A stretch of 64,000 bases of DNA from Atriophallophorus winterbourni (GCA_013407085.1 JACCGJ010012498.1:1-64000), one strand, 5' to 3'; shown: positions 22,737 through 34,365, counted from the stretch's first letter. Translations and numbers: made by a program. Notes: a model not told the origin generated them from the letters alone.

Positions 22737-23254
22737 GATGAAATTCTCAGTGCCATAATTTTCTTCAAAAATTTTTTAAAAATATGTATTACAGGTATGA
22801 CCAACTCATGCATGGATTGGAACTCTTTCATATTAATTCTGATAACTGCAAGTATTTCAAGTAATTAATCGGTCAAAATCTAAGCAATTATTTCCACGTA
22901 ACTGTTAAAATTATCTCCAACTATATTGTGTAATTTACGTATTAAACACTTGTTCATTACATTCATATCACATGGGTCATTACTTTATTGCATAATTTTG
23001 TATCACATATTCATTGTGAGAATTAATATAAAATTATCAACGAAAGCAAGCAGGTTGTGTGTCGAGGTTTCAATGGCGTCATCCAACACTTAAAATTAAC
23101 ATTATAATCCCAGCTTCTACTAAATACAACGTTGACTGTGCTAAAAAATTTAAGTTGTTTTTAATCGAATATTCATTGTAGATGGAGTTCGCTTTGTTAA
23201 ATCCTTTTGCGCCCTTAAATTTAACAACGTATGTTCAAATTTTGAAACAAGCGA

Positions 23255-23510
23255 TTAAAAATTAGAAGAGCGTAACATCAGGATCCGCATGCGCTTCAAA
23301 CAGTGAAGGAGTGGAAATGGTAATGGTAATGTAATTGAACAAGTTGGTCGTACCAGCCTTATCCAACAGTGGCATACAAGCGCTACTTGTTTACCATTCC
23401 TCCACTGTTTCAAACGCATATGGATCCTGATCTTACTGTCCCTACCTGATGAGTGCAAACAGCACGAAACCGGTCGTGGGGTGTATGTGATGAAAATACA
23501 TGCAAATGTA
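23255..23510 (+). repeat. Hammerhead repeat family 2, with inverted flank
   Basis: Plus-strand copy with landmarks ACCAGCCTTATCCAACAGTG, a TCCACTGTTTCAAACGCAT block and the intact ribozyme at 23440-23481. Its first part (about 23278-23322) is an imperfect inverted copy of 23389-23430, so the transcript could fold back just ahead of the ribozyme. It sits inside an intron, antisense to the gene. Confidence 0.7.
23440..23481 (+). ncRNA. Canonical hammerhead ribozyme (family 2)
   Basis: All core elements are intact. Stem I is CCCTAC (23440-23445) with GTGGGG (23476-23481), six pairs including one G-U. The core is CTGATGA (23446-23452). Stem II is GTGC-AAACA-GCAC (23453-23465), four pairs. GAA (23466-23468) follows, then a self-complementary ACCGGT (23469-23474) as stem III and C at 23475 as the cleavage base in a GUC triplet. 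The very short palindromic stem III suggests that two copies pair, as in animal retrozymes and newt satellite ribozymes. It is the best ribozyme in the window. Confidence 0.8.
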
Positions 23511-24770
23511 TATTTCAGAAGAGCGTAGTTTGTGGGAAAAGGGAATACTCCGCAAAAAAGACTTAACTGAACAAGGCTCTTTCGATGAAAAAATCAAAGT
23601 ACAGATTTCCGGTCACAAGCTGAAACGTCTATAAATGGTGGAGGATTAAATGCTGTTTTTTGTATTCGTATCTTGTAAGTTGAGTCAATGTTTGTGATGG
23701 AAACAAGTTATAAATCCATCTTAATAATCCATCTTATTAAAAATTACCCCAGATAAGATAATATATGTACGTATATTGATTTCACACAAACATATTTACC
23801 ATCTTTTTTACGGAAGTGCAAATTTTTGATATCAAGCAGATGCACAAAGAGATGACTTGTCGTTCGATCGAAAAACAACGCGACGTGAACTGAAGCGAAT
23901 TTGCTTTCGGCCGATGAAAGTTGTGACGAATGCTGTAATTGTACAAAATGTTCAAGAAGTAGCTAGTTTTAAGCAAATACAGAGTAAAAATGCTGAATAA
24001 AATAGCAGCCACAAAGTAAATGTGAGTTATCCCTATGTTCGATGTAAAGTTTCACCTAAATTTTAATAAAATACAATTTCCGTCAATAATTGTCAGAGAA
24101 TTTCCGGAACTATTTTGGCACACAAAACTGATTTAAATTTAGCAGCATGTATAATAGTGAAATTTTCAGTCAGGCGATCAATTGATTCATTCATAGAAGT
24201 CATACTACCACTGCGTCTTGAATTCAACTTTTGAACAACTATGGATAAATGTATACATCAAGCGACTGTAGAAAAATTTCTCAACTTTGGATTCATTTGC
24301 TTCTCACGAACTTGAATTTCATTCTAGTCCTGTTTAATCGATTTCACTAAGTTTGGGGTGCAATAGCAACGTTCACCTCGGTTTTTGATAATATCTAAGG
24401 GTCGAGATGGTCGACATTATCCGAAGATTGTAATTGTCTCACCAACACAATCAAGAACAGACCGAAATGGAGGTTCTAATGAAAGAATAATGATTACGCT
24501 GTTCATACATTAGATAAACTGCAAATACTTAAGCATTCAGATTCAAATACACTTAATCCGTGTGGTGTCTTTGCATTTCTGGTTTACGGTGCATGTTTCC
24601 CCGAATGCGGCAGCGTCGCACACACTGATGAACCATGTTTAAAGAACGAGAAATTGTCGCATTCCAAGGTATCTTCTTTGTGGATTTATATCCAGGTTGC
24701 CCATCTTCAGACAGATGGCAATGCAGGTATACGATCTCTTATAAAAGTATATGGAAACTCTGGTACTCAC

Positions 24771-24969
24771 CACTAGGAAAAATATTATCTTGACAATTAT
24801 CCTTGAAGGCTAAGTGTGTAAATAGTCTATTTCTAGCTGGGAAAAAGAAGGTATTGATTTTGGTTTCGGACGTATAACTCGCCGCCAGCGCACAAATATT
24901 TCTGATCGACCGATTACTGATTTTCGCAATAAACTTTGCTGAACTGATCCGCACTACTGAGTTGGATTG
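24771..24969 (-). CDS. Synaptotagmin-like gene, middle exon (start of C2B)
   Basis: Minus-strand exon ending at a consensus donor (CCTAGTG then GTGAGT). The start is set at 24969, after CACATGACGTAG, because this gives phase 0 and matches the upstream donor; 24956 is a less likely alternative. It encodes ALAASYTSETKINTFFFPAR, the first two strands of a C2 domain (usual pattern L..SL.Y......L.V.V..A). The exon leaves one base over, which completes a Val codon with the next exon. Confidence 0.65.
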
Positions 24970-25539
24970 CTACGTCATGTGAAAAGGTTCAGAGCATGTG
25001 ATCATCTTGCGCTTGTGATGTACAACAGAACCGATATCGACCGAATAAGGCTAATAATAACTAATTTGGTTACCAAAATCTTGTACCGGAAAATAAATGC
25101 GGGTAAGATTTCTATTGGAATATTGCATCAGTACGCTTTCGAAATTCCAGATTAATCGGTCAGAAAATGCTGATATATGTCAATACTTTTGAAATTCGCA
25201 CTCGATCTACTGCCGCTGAATACATCTGTAGATGTTCGCTAAATTGAACTTTGTTAATTTGTCTGTTTTAGTAAAATTATTCCGTTTGACATAACTTAAA
25301 ACAAGAACGATTCAAAAAATTACCTTTCGCTATGAAAATTGAAGCCGCTGTCAGATATGGCCGACATGGCTAACCGGTTCCATCACATGTCTCCACCCAT
25401 ATTTTGATGTTGTTAGGCCTTATGGAATGAAACAAAATTCTATATTTGCAAGTATTTCTATCAAACACACAGCACGACCGATTTAGTGATATTCAGTCTC
25501 ATCATTTTATTACTGGGGACGCTACGATCAAAATCGGCA

Positions 25540-25590
25540 TCTCTTGAAACAGCGAGGAAGTGGTAAATAAGGTTTAATTTCTAAGATGCT
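25540..25590 (-). repeat. Small fragment of a hammerhead repeat
   Basis: On the minus strand TTACCACTTCCTCGCTGTTT followed by CAAGAGATGCCG resembles the segment ahead of the ribozyme in families 1 and 2. The ribozyme itself is absent. It lies in the first intron of the synaptotagmin-like gene. Confidence 0.35.
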
Positions 25591-25978
25591 GTGAAAGTAA
25601 ACTGGCACTACCATCTCATAAAATCACATGAAAGCCTTTAGCTAACATAATCTGTCACGTTATTAGCGTTGCATAGATTGGCGACCCCATGAGTGCCGGA
25701 GTGTTAACCGTAGCTGCTTCATGAGTCTCTGCATCAAAGTACACAGACCGCCTGCAATAGCTTACTGTTTTGTAGAATTGTAAGCATCTGTATTCTGTAA
25801 GATTTACTATGTGGACAGTTGATATTGAAACCTCTGATACAACGACTAATATTCATTCAACAGTTAGTCAGTGTCTATTAACATTATATAATAATTTGCA
25901 ATAAAAAGTTTTGATACAATGATCCGCTTTGCTAGTTTCAAATATATATACAGGATTTTCATGTTCGTCAAAACTTAC

Positions 25979-27381
25979 ATCATTGTAGAAATTTGATGGA
26001 GTAGGTTTCTCCATATAGCATGCTTCTTCGTGCACATCAGACTCTTTTGAGCAGTTTTCATCTGATTGGGTTGAACGACGAATATCCAGCCAAATCACTT
26101 GATTTTTATCCACCGAGTTCAATAATTCCTCCTTTATTAGTTTGTAACTAGCTACCCCAAGACAGCAAGTTGTACCATGTGGACGATATTCTATCGATGG
26201 TCGTCTTTTTGTAGCTGGCCTCTGAAGTTCAGGTACGGATAGACGATGAGTCAATAAATCTTCAGCAGAGAGCGGGTGGCATATGGTACGAAAAACGGTA
26301 AAAATTAGCTCAGCTGCAGCAATATCATCTGGATTCAATTGAAATTTAAATGTCTGGTCGAAGATAGGATTAAATGATGCAGACACCGTGTGAGTAGTGT
26401 ACGTAGTGTTGCAACCAAATGAGTGCGTTGATTCCGAGGCAGTGTCTTTTAGACGAAGTGTGACAGAAAATGTGGTTTGTGTTTGACTTGGGAGCAGATT
26501 TTCGGATGTTGTCAATTGATGGACACCTGAAAGACTGTTTATTGTTACTTCAAGGATTCCTGTTGTGCACACGTAGGAGAGGGCAAATGATATACGGCCC
26601 TGTCCGTGCCTACTAGATCCCCAGTTAATCCACTTATCCTCGGCTTCACTTGCACAATTTTGTCTTGTTTGATCAAATAAAAAGTAGTTGAACAGGTTCC
26701 CGGTGATAGAATATCGTTTTACTCTATGTTCTTCCAGTTTTTCCAAAAAACATGGGCTGTCTCTTCTGCTCCATAATCCGGATGAACGTCTAGATGATGT
26801 TTGAGAGGCTGGCAGTTCCGCTGATCTAACTCCAAGATATGGAGGTAGACTACATTGGCTCAAATTCCGTTCTCGGGGGATTTCTTCAACTTGCATGACA
26901 TTCAATCTCCCAGTTGAAGTAGTACAAATATTATTTTCCTCGTTTAATTTTTGTGCTGTACTTGGGCCCGTTATTTCGTTACGTGTTTGCTCGAATTTCT
27001 TGGTTTTAGCAGAAAGAAGCCTTGGCATTCCCAGAAGGTTTTTAATCCTACTCGGCAAGATACTGTTCGCATCATTTGAGTCAGTATTCGTGACAGCTTC
27101 GTATTGAGTATGCGAAGATCGAACTAATGGTGTATAGAAACGAGCAACGCATTCACGATCACTCTTCGGCATATTTGTTGCAGTCACGCTACGTCTAGAT
27201 CGACGTGGGTTCCTTCGCATCATAATCCATATAATGATGACAATGAGCACTAATACGATGAGAACAACAGCGAAAAAGCCTGCAGTCGTTGTTTGCTGTA
27301 GTCGAGACGATTGATATGGGTTGTCCCGTAACATGATTGGGGTTGAGCTTTTCGAATTTCGATGTTCCGCCAAATCCCAAG
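25979..27381 (-). CDS. Synaptotagmin-like gene, exon with membrane segment and C2A
   Basis: An acceptor (CTTATTTTCACAG) precedes 27381 and a perfect donor GTAAGT follows 25979. The exon is 2 bases plus 467 codons. Near its start is one hydrophobic helix of about 22 residues (AVVLIVLVLIVIIIWIMM) followed by RRNPRRSRR, a stop-transfer signal. A 200-residue Ser/Arg-rich linker leads to a C2 domain: GRISFALSYVCTTGILEVTI, NPIFDQTFKF, and an AAELIFTVF strand. The calcium-binding Asp residues of classic C2A domains are lacking. Layout (N-terminal membrane anchor plus two C2 domains) fits a synaptotagmin, possibly of the calcium-independent 14/16 kind. The 5' end lies upstream of an unseen exon. Confidence 0.8.
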
Positions 27382-27619
27382 CTGTGAAAATAAGTTTAGT
27401 TATTTAGCGTCAAATAGAAATAACATATTCGTAAATTAGGTTTCAAAACCAGTGTTAAGTAGAATCCACGGATTTAATGATTCCAGAATTTATGGTCAAA
27501 AATGTGGGGGAAAAATTACAACACTAAAAAGGAGTAAGATAAGAAGGTAAATAAGATAAATAGTTTACTTCCAATCTCTTGTCATTGAGCCTGTGAACTT
27601 GCTCTTGACTGCTTACATT

Positions 27620-27885
27620 GGAGCTATTGTGTAAAGCGTGGTCTGCAAGCTAGGTTGAAGCAGATACAGCTCTTGGCTGCTGAACGCAGATCATCACGCC
27701 ACCGGCGTGAAACTGACGCCCATCGCCCGAGTTCTGCCTATCGTTGCGAGCGCTGTGGGAGAGATTATTCATTCCGAATCTGACAGTTCAATCATTTGAA
27801 AAGCTGTGAAATGTGAAAAATTCATGCGATTTTGAAGTACATCCATGGTCGACATCGACCGAAGGAGGCCAACAACAAATCTCAC
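27620..27885 (+). pseudogene. C-terminal end of the second LINE family
   Basis: Plus-strand translation gives RLQARLKQIQLLAAERRSS, then SAYRCERCGRDYSFRI and, after a stop, HLKSCEM. This is the C..CGR...H...C ending found in many L1/RTE-like proteins. The fragment is related to the minus-strand copy at 12.2-12.9 kb and also ends in a CCAACAACAA tail. The rest of the element is missing. Confidence 0.55.
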
Positions 27886-29130
27886 CAGGTACTACGAGTC
27901 CACCACGAGCTGGGGTAGAAGAATACTGCAAGCACGACGAAAAATGGCGGCTGTGATCGATACGTGAATTCGGGATGAATAAAGATATGGTATGTCCGCG
28001 TGTCACTTTCTGTTAGGAGTTTCTGCTCGTAACCAATAAAACAGCCCGAATAGTTGATTGGCTGGAACTAGAAATCTATCCTTAACCAGTGAAAATATCC
28101 AGACTCAATAAACGGTTTGGACTTTGAGCTGTTTACAATTAGATTAGATATTCTGGAAGTGTCGATCTGTGTTATACAAATAGTGATCGAAATTCGTTCT
28201 ATTTTCATCAGAATGAAATTCCCAAGGTTTTCATGAATATGTCACTGCTAAGTATAAGCTCTTGGGATTATACATATTGGTCTATTACTGGTGTATGTAA
28301 ATTTTGGTCGAAGCTTCGGGGAGGTATAGTATTTACTGCATTTCATTTATGATAATGGAAAATTCTTTTGTTCAGCCACGTAGTTGTCATTCTTTTATTA
28401 TAAAATCAAAAATTATCTTTTTTTAAACAACGTGATAATTTTTTACAGCATTGAGTCAGTTTCGCATAGCGCCTTGTGGTGGCATTATTTTGAGCTAGTG
28501 AATATCAGGATATATTTTAATTACACTTACATGTACGTGAATATATTATACCTTGTTGGAATCCCTTGGATATACCACTCTCGTAGCGCTAAGGTGTTTT
28601 CATCATAGTAAATTTTATTTTATTAATCGTACATACTTCGTAATTTTTTGTTAAATTCCATACATGCAAAGTAGACATCGTGACGTGCGGTTGGATTAAT
28701 TTTGCACAACGCTATTTTTGGAAATAACTTTCATAGTTTTCATCCGATAGGTTTGTTTTTTGGATATCTATTTGAAAGTTTGCGACGGATCTACTAATAC
28801 AAGAATTATTCATCTACGACGTGTCGTTCTTTGTGTGCGTCATCCATGGATTTTGTGCAGTTCGTTCGTTTATTTGAATCGCATTTGTGTTTCTGATGTT
28901 AGATCAACCCATCGGTGTTTACCACTGTCGAGAACTACTCGGAGAAATACTGGGAGTGAAATCAATTCCACGACAATACCCTAAATGGGAGACTGACAAA
29001 TTCGTGACTAAATCGGGTTACGGAGTATCCCTACAACTCGTCACTTTCCGGTAACTTCACACAATACCGCACAAACCAACCTCAGCCATATCGATTTTTG
29101 TGCTCTGATTTGTACTTTAGGTTAACCCCG
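27886..29130. other. Stretch without recognisable genes
   Basis: AT-rich. The last few hundred bases (from about 28800) become more GC-balanced and probably form the 5' untranslated region of the CR1-like element that starts at 29130. Nothing else is recognised. Confidence 0.4.
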
Positions 29131-31725
29131 CCATGAAACTATCTGATGTTCGCGAATCGTGCGTCGACTGAATGAGAGTCGTCAGGGTTAAGGTCAAATG
29201 TGTCACGTGTCGCAACTGTTCCAACGTGTGTCACGCAAAATGTGACAAATCATTGACCACGGAGCGGATCGATCTTGAATGATGAAAACGCCTGGTGTAT
29301 GCTACGTGTGTAAAAATGGTCAAACTAAATTAAACGCAGATTTAGTTGCTTGAACAAGTGTCCATCAAAGTAACCTGGATGATCGGATGCTGAGCTTAGA
29401 GCTACTCATACAAACGTTGAAGGCATTGGTAGAGACTCTGGTCACCGCTCAGAATTCTAAGTTTGCTCGATAAATCGGAAACCACTGACGGTAGTACCAG
29501 CCAGATAAAAGCTACGTCTTCGCAGATCATTCAAGACAAATGTTCAGCTGTTGCAAATGTGCCGGAGTGTCGTGAAGAGCGTTCTTTTCATCAAGACGCC
29601 ACCTTTACAAAAGGCGACTGTTAAAGGTCTGTCTGTCTAAAAGTTCCCTGGTCCACAAAACGTTACGGAGACAAAGTCACCTGCTCATATGAAGGTTCAG
29701 CGAAAATCCTCAGGTTCAAAACCAAAAGTCAGGGTGCAAAATAATCCCAAAGTGGACATGATAGGTATTCGATCTAAGGCAGTTGAAACGTCCAGCAACC
29801 AGCGAAAGCGCCAAACACACAGTGTACATTCAGTCCATGGACTAAGCGTGATTTGACCACCTTACTAAGGGACAAGCTAAATTACGATAAAGAAGAATGG
29901 AGTAGGTTGTGCAGCAGCATGGACTTGGAGCCAGTTGAACCTCTACCATTGATACGACTGAATCGTAAACCTACTTTCTCAAATCTGGACCAGCCAAGAC
30001 TGCTTAAAATGGCGGTCAACTTTGAAAGGGATCTGAAAAACATCTTACTATCCGCTGTTCTTCTGCGAAAGGAGTGTTCAGTGACGACCGCTAGGATCTT
30101 TGCTGATGTGCCCTGGTTTGAATGGGCCCGAAACCTCCAGCAACAAGCCAAAAAGAAGCAGAATGATGATCGAAGTTGAGTCCATTTGGGAATCTCAGAA
30201 GCTGATAAGCAACTTATAAAGCAGTGCCACACAAACACGATCAGCTAGCTACATTGGAGATTCCACATTGATATATTTGGCATGCGAGATGTAGGTGTGA
30301 CGGACACGTTCCGCATCCCTAAATCTACGAATTATAAGGGCATCGGTCCTAAGCCCCTTAAAATAACGTTCTTGGGTAAGGATATGTTGAACACGGTCAA
30401 CAGTCTTTGGGAAAATGGCCGCAAATTAATGCCACGAGAAATTAGACTAAGCGCATTGAAACTTCATATTGGACAGCTAGACGCACAACAAAGTCCAATA
30501 GAAACACCGCCAAGTCAATCAGTAGTTGACGTGTCAGAAACAAATACATTCAGCACTATAGATCACCGTGCAACCTTAAGACGATCAGGCATCCTTGCAA
30601 GCAAAATCCTTCAAATGTCGACTCTGGATAAGTCCGCTTGCACACTTTCCTACATCCCATCCTTGTTGAGAAAAACTACAATGAAATACATCTAGACCAA
30701 CGCACAATGTCTCGCAAACAAAATCGGTGAACTGCGTGCAGTTTTTCCAAAATGTTCACCAGACATCATCGCCGTAACGGAAACGTTGCTACAGACTCAG
30801 CAAACAAATATTGAACTAGAATTACCCGGAATGTCACTTATTCGCCACGATCATGGAACGAGAGGAGGAGGAGCTTTGTATTATGGGCAAAACCTTCTGT
30901 GCCGTGAGATTACGGATCCAAACATCGTGTTACTGGATACACTCTGTTGCTCAGTCCGACTAGCTAACGGCGAAGACTGTGTTTTGGGAGTAGTATGTCG
31001 ACCACCGACTGCACAGGAAACTTACAATCTGACCCTACTGGATAAAATTCGCATGGCTACTTCCAATTTCACTTGTGGATTTTTAATTATGAGTGACTTC
31101 AATTTCCCGAATCTGCATAGCAGTACCATTTACTCAGAACACTCCCTCAAACGCGCATTCAGTGAGTTGTTAGACGATATTCCACTTTATATCAACATTG
31201 CATGTAATACCCCATATCGCGGAACCGATGCGAAAAGATAATGCTCTCTTTGATATAATCTATCACAGAGCAACAAAGTTAGTGAGATGTCTTCGCAATG
31301 TTCCGAACACCGAAAGTTTTTGACATCTGGGTTTACGTGACTTTGCCCAAAGGAGGATACGACGCGATATAATTCTGACATATAGATTTGTGTCTACCGA
31401 AGTGCATCCACTAAAACACTTGCTTGATGTGTGTGATGGGAAAGTGACAAGCGGACTTACCTTATCCCTTTACGTCCCAAGTTCCCGTATTAATTGTCGG
31501 CACCATTTTTCGCCATTTTTCTTTGAATATCCCTACCCCAACATGCGGTGGACTCGCCATAGCTGGAGGTCTTTAAAGTGAAATTGGAATTACACATGCA
31601 AAAGAATATCATTCGTGTGCCTACCATTTGATGTTCTCTATTCCTTTTATACTATTATGTTTTTTCACATTTTCATTCATACCATAATCCTGTGGTGTTG
31701 TAAAGTATTAACTTTTTAAACCATA
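29130..31725 (+). pseudogene. CR1-like element with ORF1 and endonuclease, RT deleted
   Basis: Order of parts: remains of a Cys-rich PHD-like finger (VKCVTCRNCSNVCHAKCDKS, about 29195), an ORF1 middle domain (29853-30179), the ORF1 C-terminus (DTFRIPKSTNYKGIGPKPLK at 30300), an APE-type endonuclease (SLIRHDHGTRGGGALYYG at about 30835, GVVCRPPTAQETY, MSDFNFPNL at 31089), then at about 31241 a jump directly to the RT C-terminus (IIYHRATKLVRCL, LYVPSSRINCRHHFS). The whole catalytic RT part is gone. Stops and frameshifts break every section. Confidence 0.8.
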
Positions 31726-31729
31726 AATC

Positions 31730-32262
31730 CTTGAATCCATGGACTACGGTGTGCAGTTATTGTCTAAGTGGCTCAAGAAGGATGATGAACTTATGCAGCG
31801 AATCTATCACTGCTAAAAAATTAGTTCTCAGCATCCGAAACAAGCCTTATAAAGAAACGATTGCTCAACTGAATCTGTTCGATTTTCCCTATCGACGAAA
31901 CAGAGGAGACCGTATCCTACTTTACAAAATATTCTATACCACTAACCATCCCTTACAAGATTTATTCACGCGAAGGGATACGAGAAATTATCTGGCGCAT
32001 GAATATGTACTGGTGGTACACCATTCTCGCCTGAACTGTAGAAGGTATTTTTATTCTGTCCGTGTCTGTTTTACTTGGAACAGTTTACCTTCTATCGTTT
32101 CTCAATCCACTAGCTTTTATGACTTTAAAACTAAATTAGAACAAATGCTATGGAATTATTCATTATCTTGTTTTATACACTTACATTTCAATTTTACCAT
32201 CCTATGGTTGTTGTTAAGCTTGTTGCTTTTTAGATTATTAAAAACTTTGAATAAGCTTGAAT
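31730..32262 (+). pseudogene. CR1-like RT C-terminal fragment with 3' tail
   Basis: One frame runs from 31731 to 32162 and carries DFPYRRNRGDRILLYKIFYT, RLNCRRYFYSVRVCFTWNSL and YDFKTKLEQMLW, the CR1-type ending. The 3' UTR contains ATCCTATGGTTGTTGTTAAG and the family's CTTTTTAGA block. It is 5' truncated and lies directly after the previous copy in the same orientation. Confidence 0.75.
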
Positions 32263-33180
32263 GTAAATATCTACATTATTTACATCGCTCATGTGTTCCT
32301 TTTTGGGACAAGTTTATCTTGTGTGATTGTTTTGGCTGTGTATGCCGTGTTACGTTGAGAAGTGTGTTCCGATTTATTGGGTACAATAATCAGAAGGCCT
32401 ACGTTGTTAGTGGTGAAATCTCCGCTGGATCAACCGCTATAAATTGGTGAGCCCCGAACATTTTTCTTTTTCAAATTTTTGTCCGTACCATAAACTATCA
32501 TTTATTTTTATTTTGCTGTCGTATATTTTTTTCATTTACGAAATGGATCTTAAGTCAGCACTTTCTGATACCCCATCTGAGGATATTTCTGCAGTCGATA
32601 TTGCACACTTTATCCTTCCCTATTTTTGTGTGAACGACCTTGCCTCTGGTTCGCACAAATCGTGTGAAAACTTAACGACCCCAGTACAACCGTATAATTG
32701 GTATGTTGCCACCGTCAGTCGCAAAGGAGGTTGCTGATTTAATTTACAACCGATCTGCTGATAATCCGTACGATGCACTTAAACATGCCATCATTGCACG
32801 TACTTCGTCCAGTGACGAGGAAAATCAAAGGAAGCTTTTGTTCGGCGTAGAAATGGGTGATCGCAGTCCAACACATCTCCTGAGGCAAATGCTTCAATTA
32901 CAAGAAGACAAGCCTGTGGATGACAAAATCGTTACTATTATGCGTATCCGTGACTTGACATTCGAACGCCGTTCTGACTTGGTGCTAAACCCATTTATTT
33001 GCGAATTCGAGGATAAATCCTCATTTGCAAATTGAAATTTAGCTTTTAGGTGGGAACTAGTCTAAGTCCCACAGTCGGTGCAAGGCAGCACCGGTAACTT
33101 TAAACGAAAACCACCATCATGCTGTTATTGGAATGTTGCAAAAATATTCCATACAGTTAGATCGGTTGTGCCCTTGGCTT
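32263..33180 (+). pseudogene. Ty3/gypsy 5' fragment: LTR end, primer site, gag
   Basis: After an LTR remnant ending near 32441, TTGGTGAGCCCCGAAC (32444-32459) is a single tRNA primer-binding site. A gag frame starts at 32543 (MDLKSALSDTPSEDIS). Near 32710 it shifts frame and continues as LPPSVAKEVADLIYN, GDRSPTHLLRQMLQLQEDKP, the capsid signature of gypsy-type gag. Decayed zinc-knuckle sequence (FKRKPPSCCYW) follows to about 33140. Pol and the 3' LTR are missing; the next element cuts it off. Confidence 0.7.
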
Positions 33181-33184
33181 TTCA

Positions 33185-33625
33185 TATTCATACAAGCTCA
33201 GCAACAAAATCCTGGAGTACACCTTGAAAGAAAAGCACCTGGGTGTCTGGATTTGCGGTAGTTTGAAAAATGTTCTACAATGTGAAGCCGTTTACAAAGC
33301 GCGTCTCAGCTGCCCGGCATGTTACGGCGGTTATTTGGACTTTTACCCGGGGTGTTTTCCTCTCATGATTAACACATATACACCCGGTTCTAGACTATGC
33401 CGCACAAGCCTGGACACCATGGCTCCAAAAAGACATCTTACTTACATCTTACATCAGAGAGCTTCTAAGTTTGTCATTGGTCTCGAAAATATGTCATTCG
33501 CCGGGCGACTCAGACGACTGGAGCTGGGAACACTTACATAAAGAAGAATGTGAGGTGATCTCATCCTCGCATACAAAATACTTACTACTGTTTCCCACCC
33601 CTTGAAATTATTATTCAACCTTCAA
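33185..33625 (+). pseudogene. CR1-like RT C-terminal fragment
   Basis: The frame from 33224 reads KEKHLGVWICGSLK, YKARLSC..., HQRASKFVIGLENMSFAGRL, matching the late RT region of the 41-45 kb element (KDLGIWVSFNLKPGQHC, YHRATKLV). A stop near 33540 is followed by a continuation (GDLILAYKILTTVSHPLK). Both ends are missing. Confidence 0.65.
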
Positions 33626-33785
33626 ACTTCCAGCAACAGCCATGGCCATGGTTCAAAACATTATTTGTCTTTCTAATCATGACTTTAACCACATGCAGGT
33701 TTGCATTGATTTTGATTGGTTGAGCACCGTAGCCGTGACGAGCTTACCCGAAAATGTCATCAAACTTCAACGTTTCTATTTGTAA

Positions 33786-33945
33786 CTACTCATCCGTGCC
33801 AATCTCATCGAACTATTCAAAAAGTTGATCACGACGGTCCATAATGGAAGCACTGGACTCGAGTTTCGCTCTTATTTGAGCGCATAAAATATAAACAAAT
33901 ATAAACAACGTATTCTCCAAATATCCCTTAAACAACTATGCCCAT
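33786..33945 (-). repeat. SM-alpha-like SINE, truncated, with separate tail piece
   Basis: On the minus strand, 33885-33786 reads GCTCAAATAAGAGC-GAAAC, a self-complementary ACTCGAGT, a C, then CAGTGC and the SINE body (CATTATGGACCGTCGTGATC). This is the 3' half of the hammerhead, and it shows the expected palindromic stem III that is damaged in the 34.2-kb copy. The CTGATGA half is lost. From 33893 a plus-oriented piece of the SINE tail (ATTCTCCAAATATCCC) follows. Confidence 0.6.
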
Positions 33946-34130
33946 CAGATCTAATCGGTGTTAGCTTACACTGTCTCCGATGAGAAGACCTGACACGGAG
34001 ATCTGTTTAGTTGTGCGACCACAACAGATGTTCTGGCTCCTTCTGGATTGGTCAGGCAAACAAAGCTACTCAAATGTGCCAGTCTGGAGAACAGTTCATA
34101 GACGCTTAATTGCGATCGGTCAAACGATGG

Positions 34131-34365
34131 ACGGTAGCCCAGGTGGTTAAGGAGTGGGACTACAATGGTGATGGTCGGGATTCGAATCCCACCCGAAGTG
34201 AAAGGATATGCACTGCTGATGAGCTTAAATAAGAGCGAAACTCGAAGCACTGGTGCTTCCATTATGGACCGTCGTGATTAACTTTGTGAATAGTTCGATG
34301 GGGTTGGAACGGATGGGTAGTCACAAATATGAACAACATATTCTCCAAATATCCCTTCAACGTTT
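34131..34365 (+). repeat. tRNA-headed SINE with hammerhead (SM-alpha-like)
   Basis: A tRNA-like head supplies a pol III A box (TAGCCCAGGTGGTTAAGG, 34135-34152) and B box (GGGATTCGAATCCC, 34177-34190). The hammerhead at 34210-34260 follows, then a unique body and the tail TTCTCCAAATATCCC. A pol III promoter plus a hammerhead is the known layout of the SM-alpha repeats of schistosomes, whose ribozymes are active. Sequence identity to SM-alpha was not tested. Confidence 0.7.
34210..34260 (+). ncRNA. Hammerhead motif of the SINE, partly degraded
   Basis: GCACTG (stem I) is followed by CTGATGA (34216-34222), stem II GCTT-AAATAA-GAGC, and GAAAC. Stem III differs from the expected palindrome: ACTCGAAG replaces the ACTCGAGT seen in the truncated copy at 33.85 kb, and the pairing partner of stem I (CAGTGC) has changed to CTGGTGC. 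Cleavage is therefore doubtful in this copy. Confidence 0.6.

Larger units (their letters stand above)
22567..24770 (-). other. Intron of the synaptotagmin-like gene, with hammerhead repeat
   Basis: 2204 bp between donor GTGAGT (24770-24765) and the acceptor at 22567. It holds a hammerhead repeat of family 2 on the opposite strand to the gene (23255-23510) and a TTAAA microsatellite (22701-22736). No further exon was recognised in it. Confidence 0.6.

Noticed and set aside
24690..24730. A family Q fragment (CAGGTTGCCCATC and CAGACAGAT).
   Set aside because: Only two short words match and the rest does not align; likely chance.
32444..32737. A separate small gene.
   Set aside because: It begins in a gypsy primer-binding site and continues after a frameshift as gypsy gag, so it is part of that fragment.
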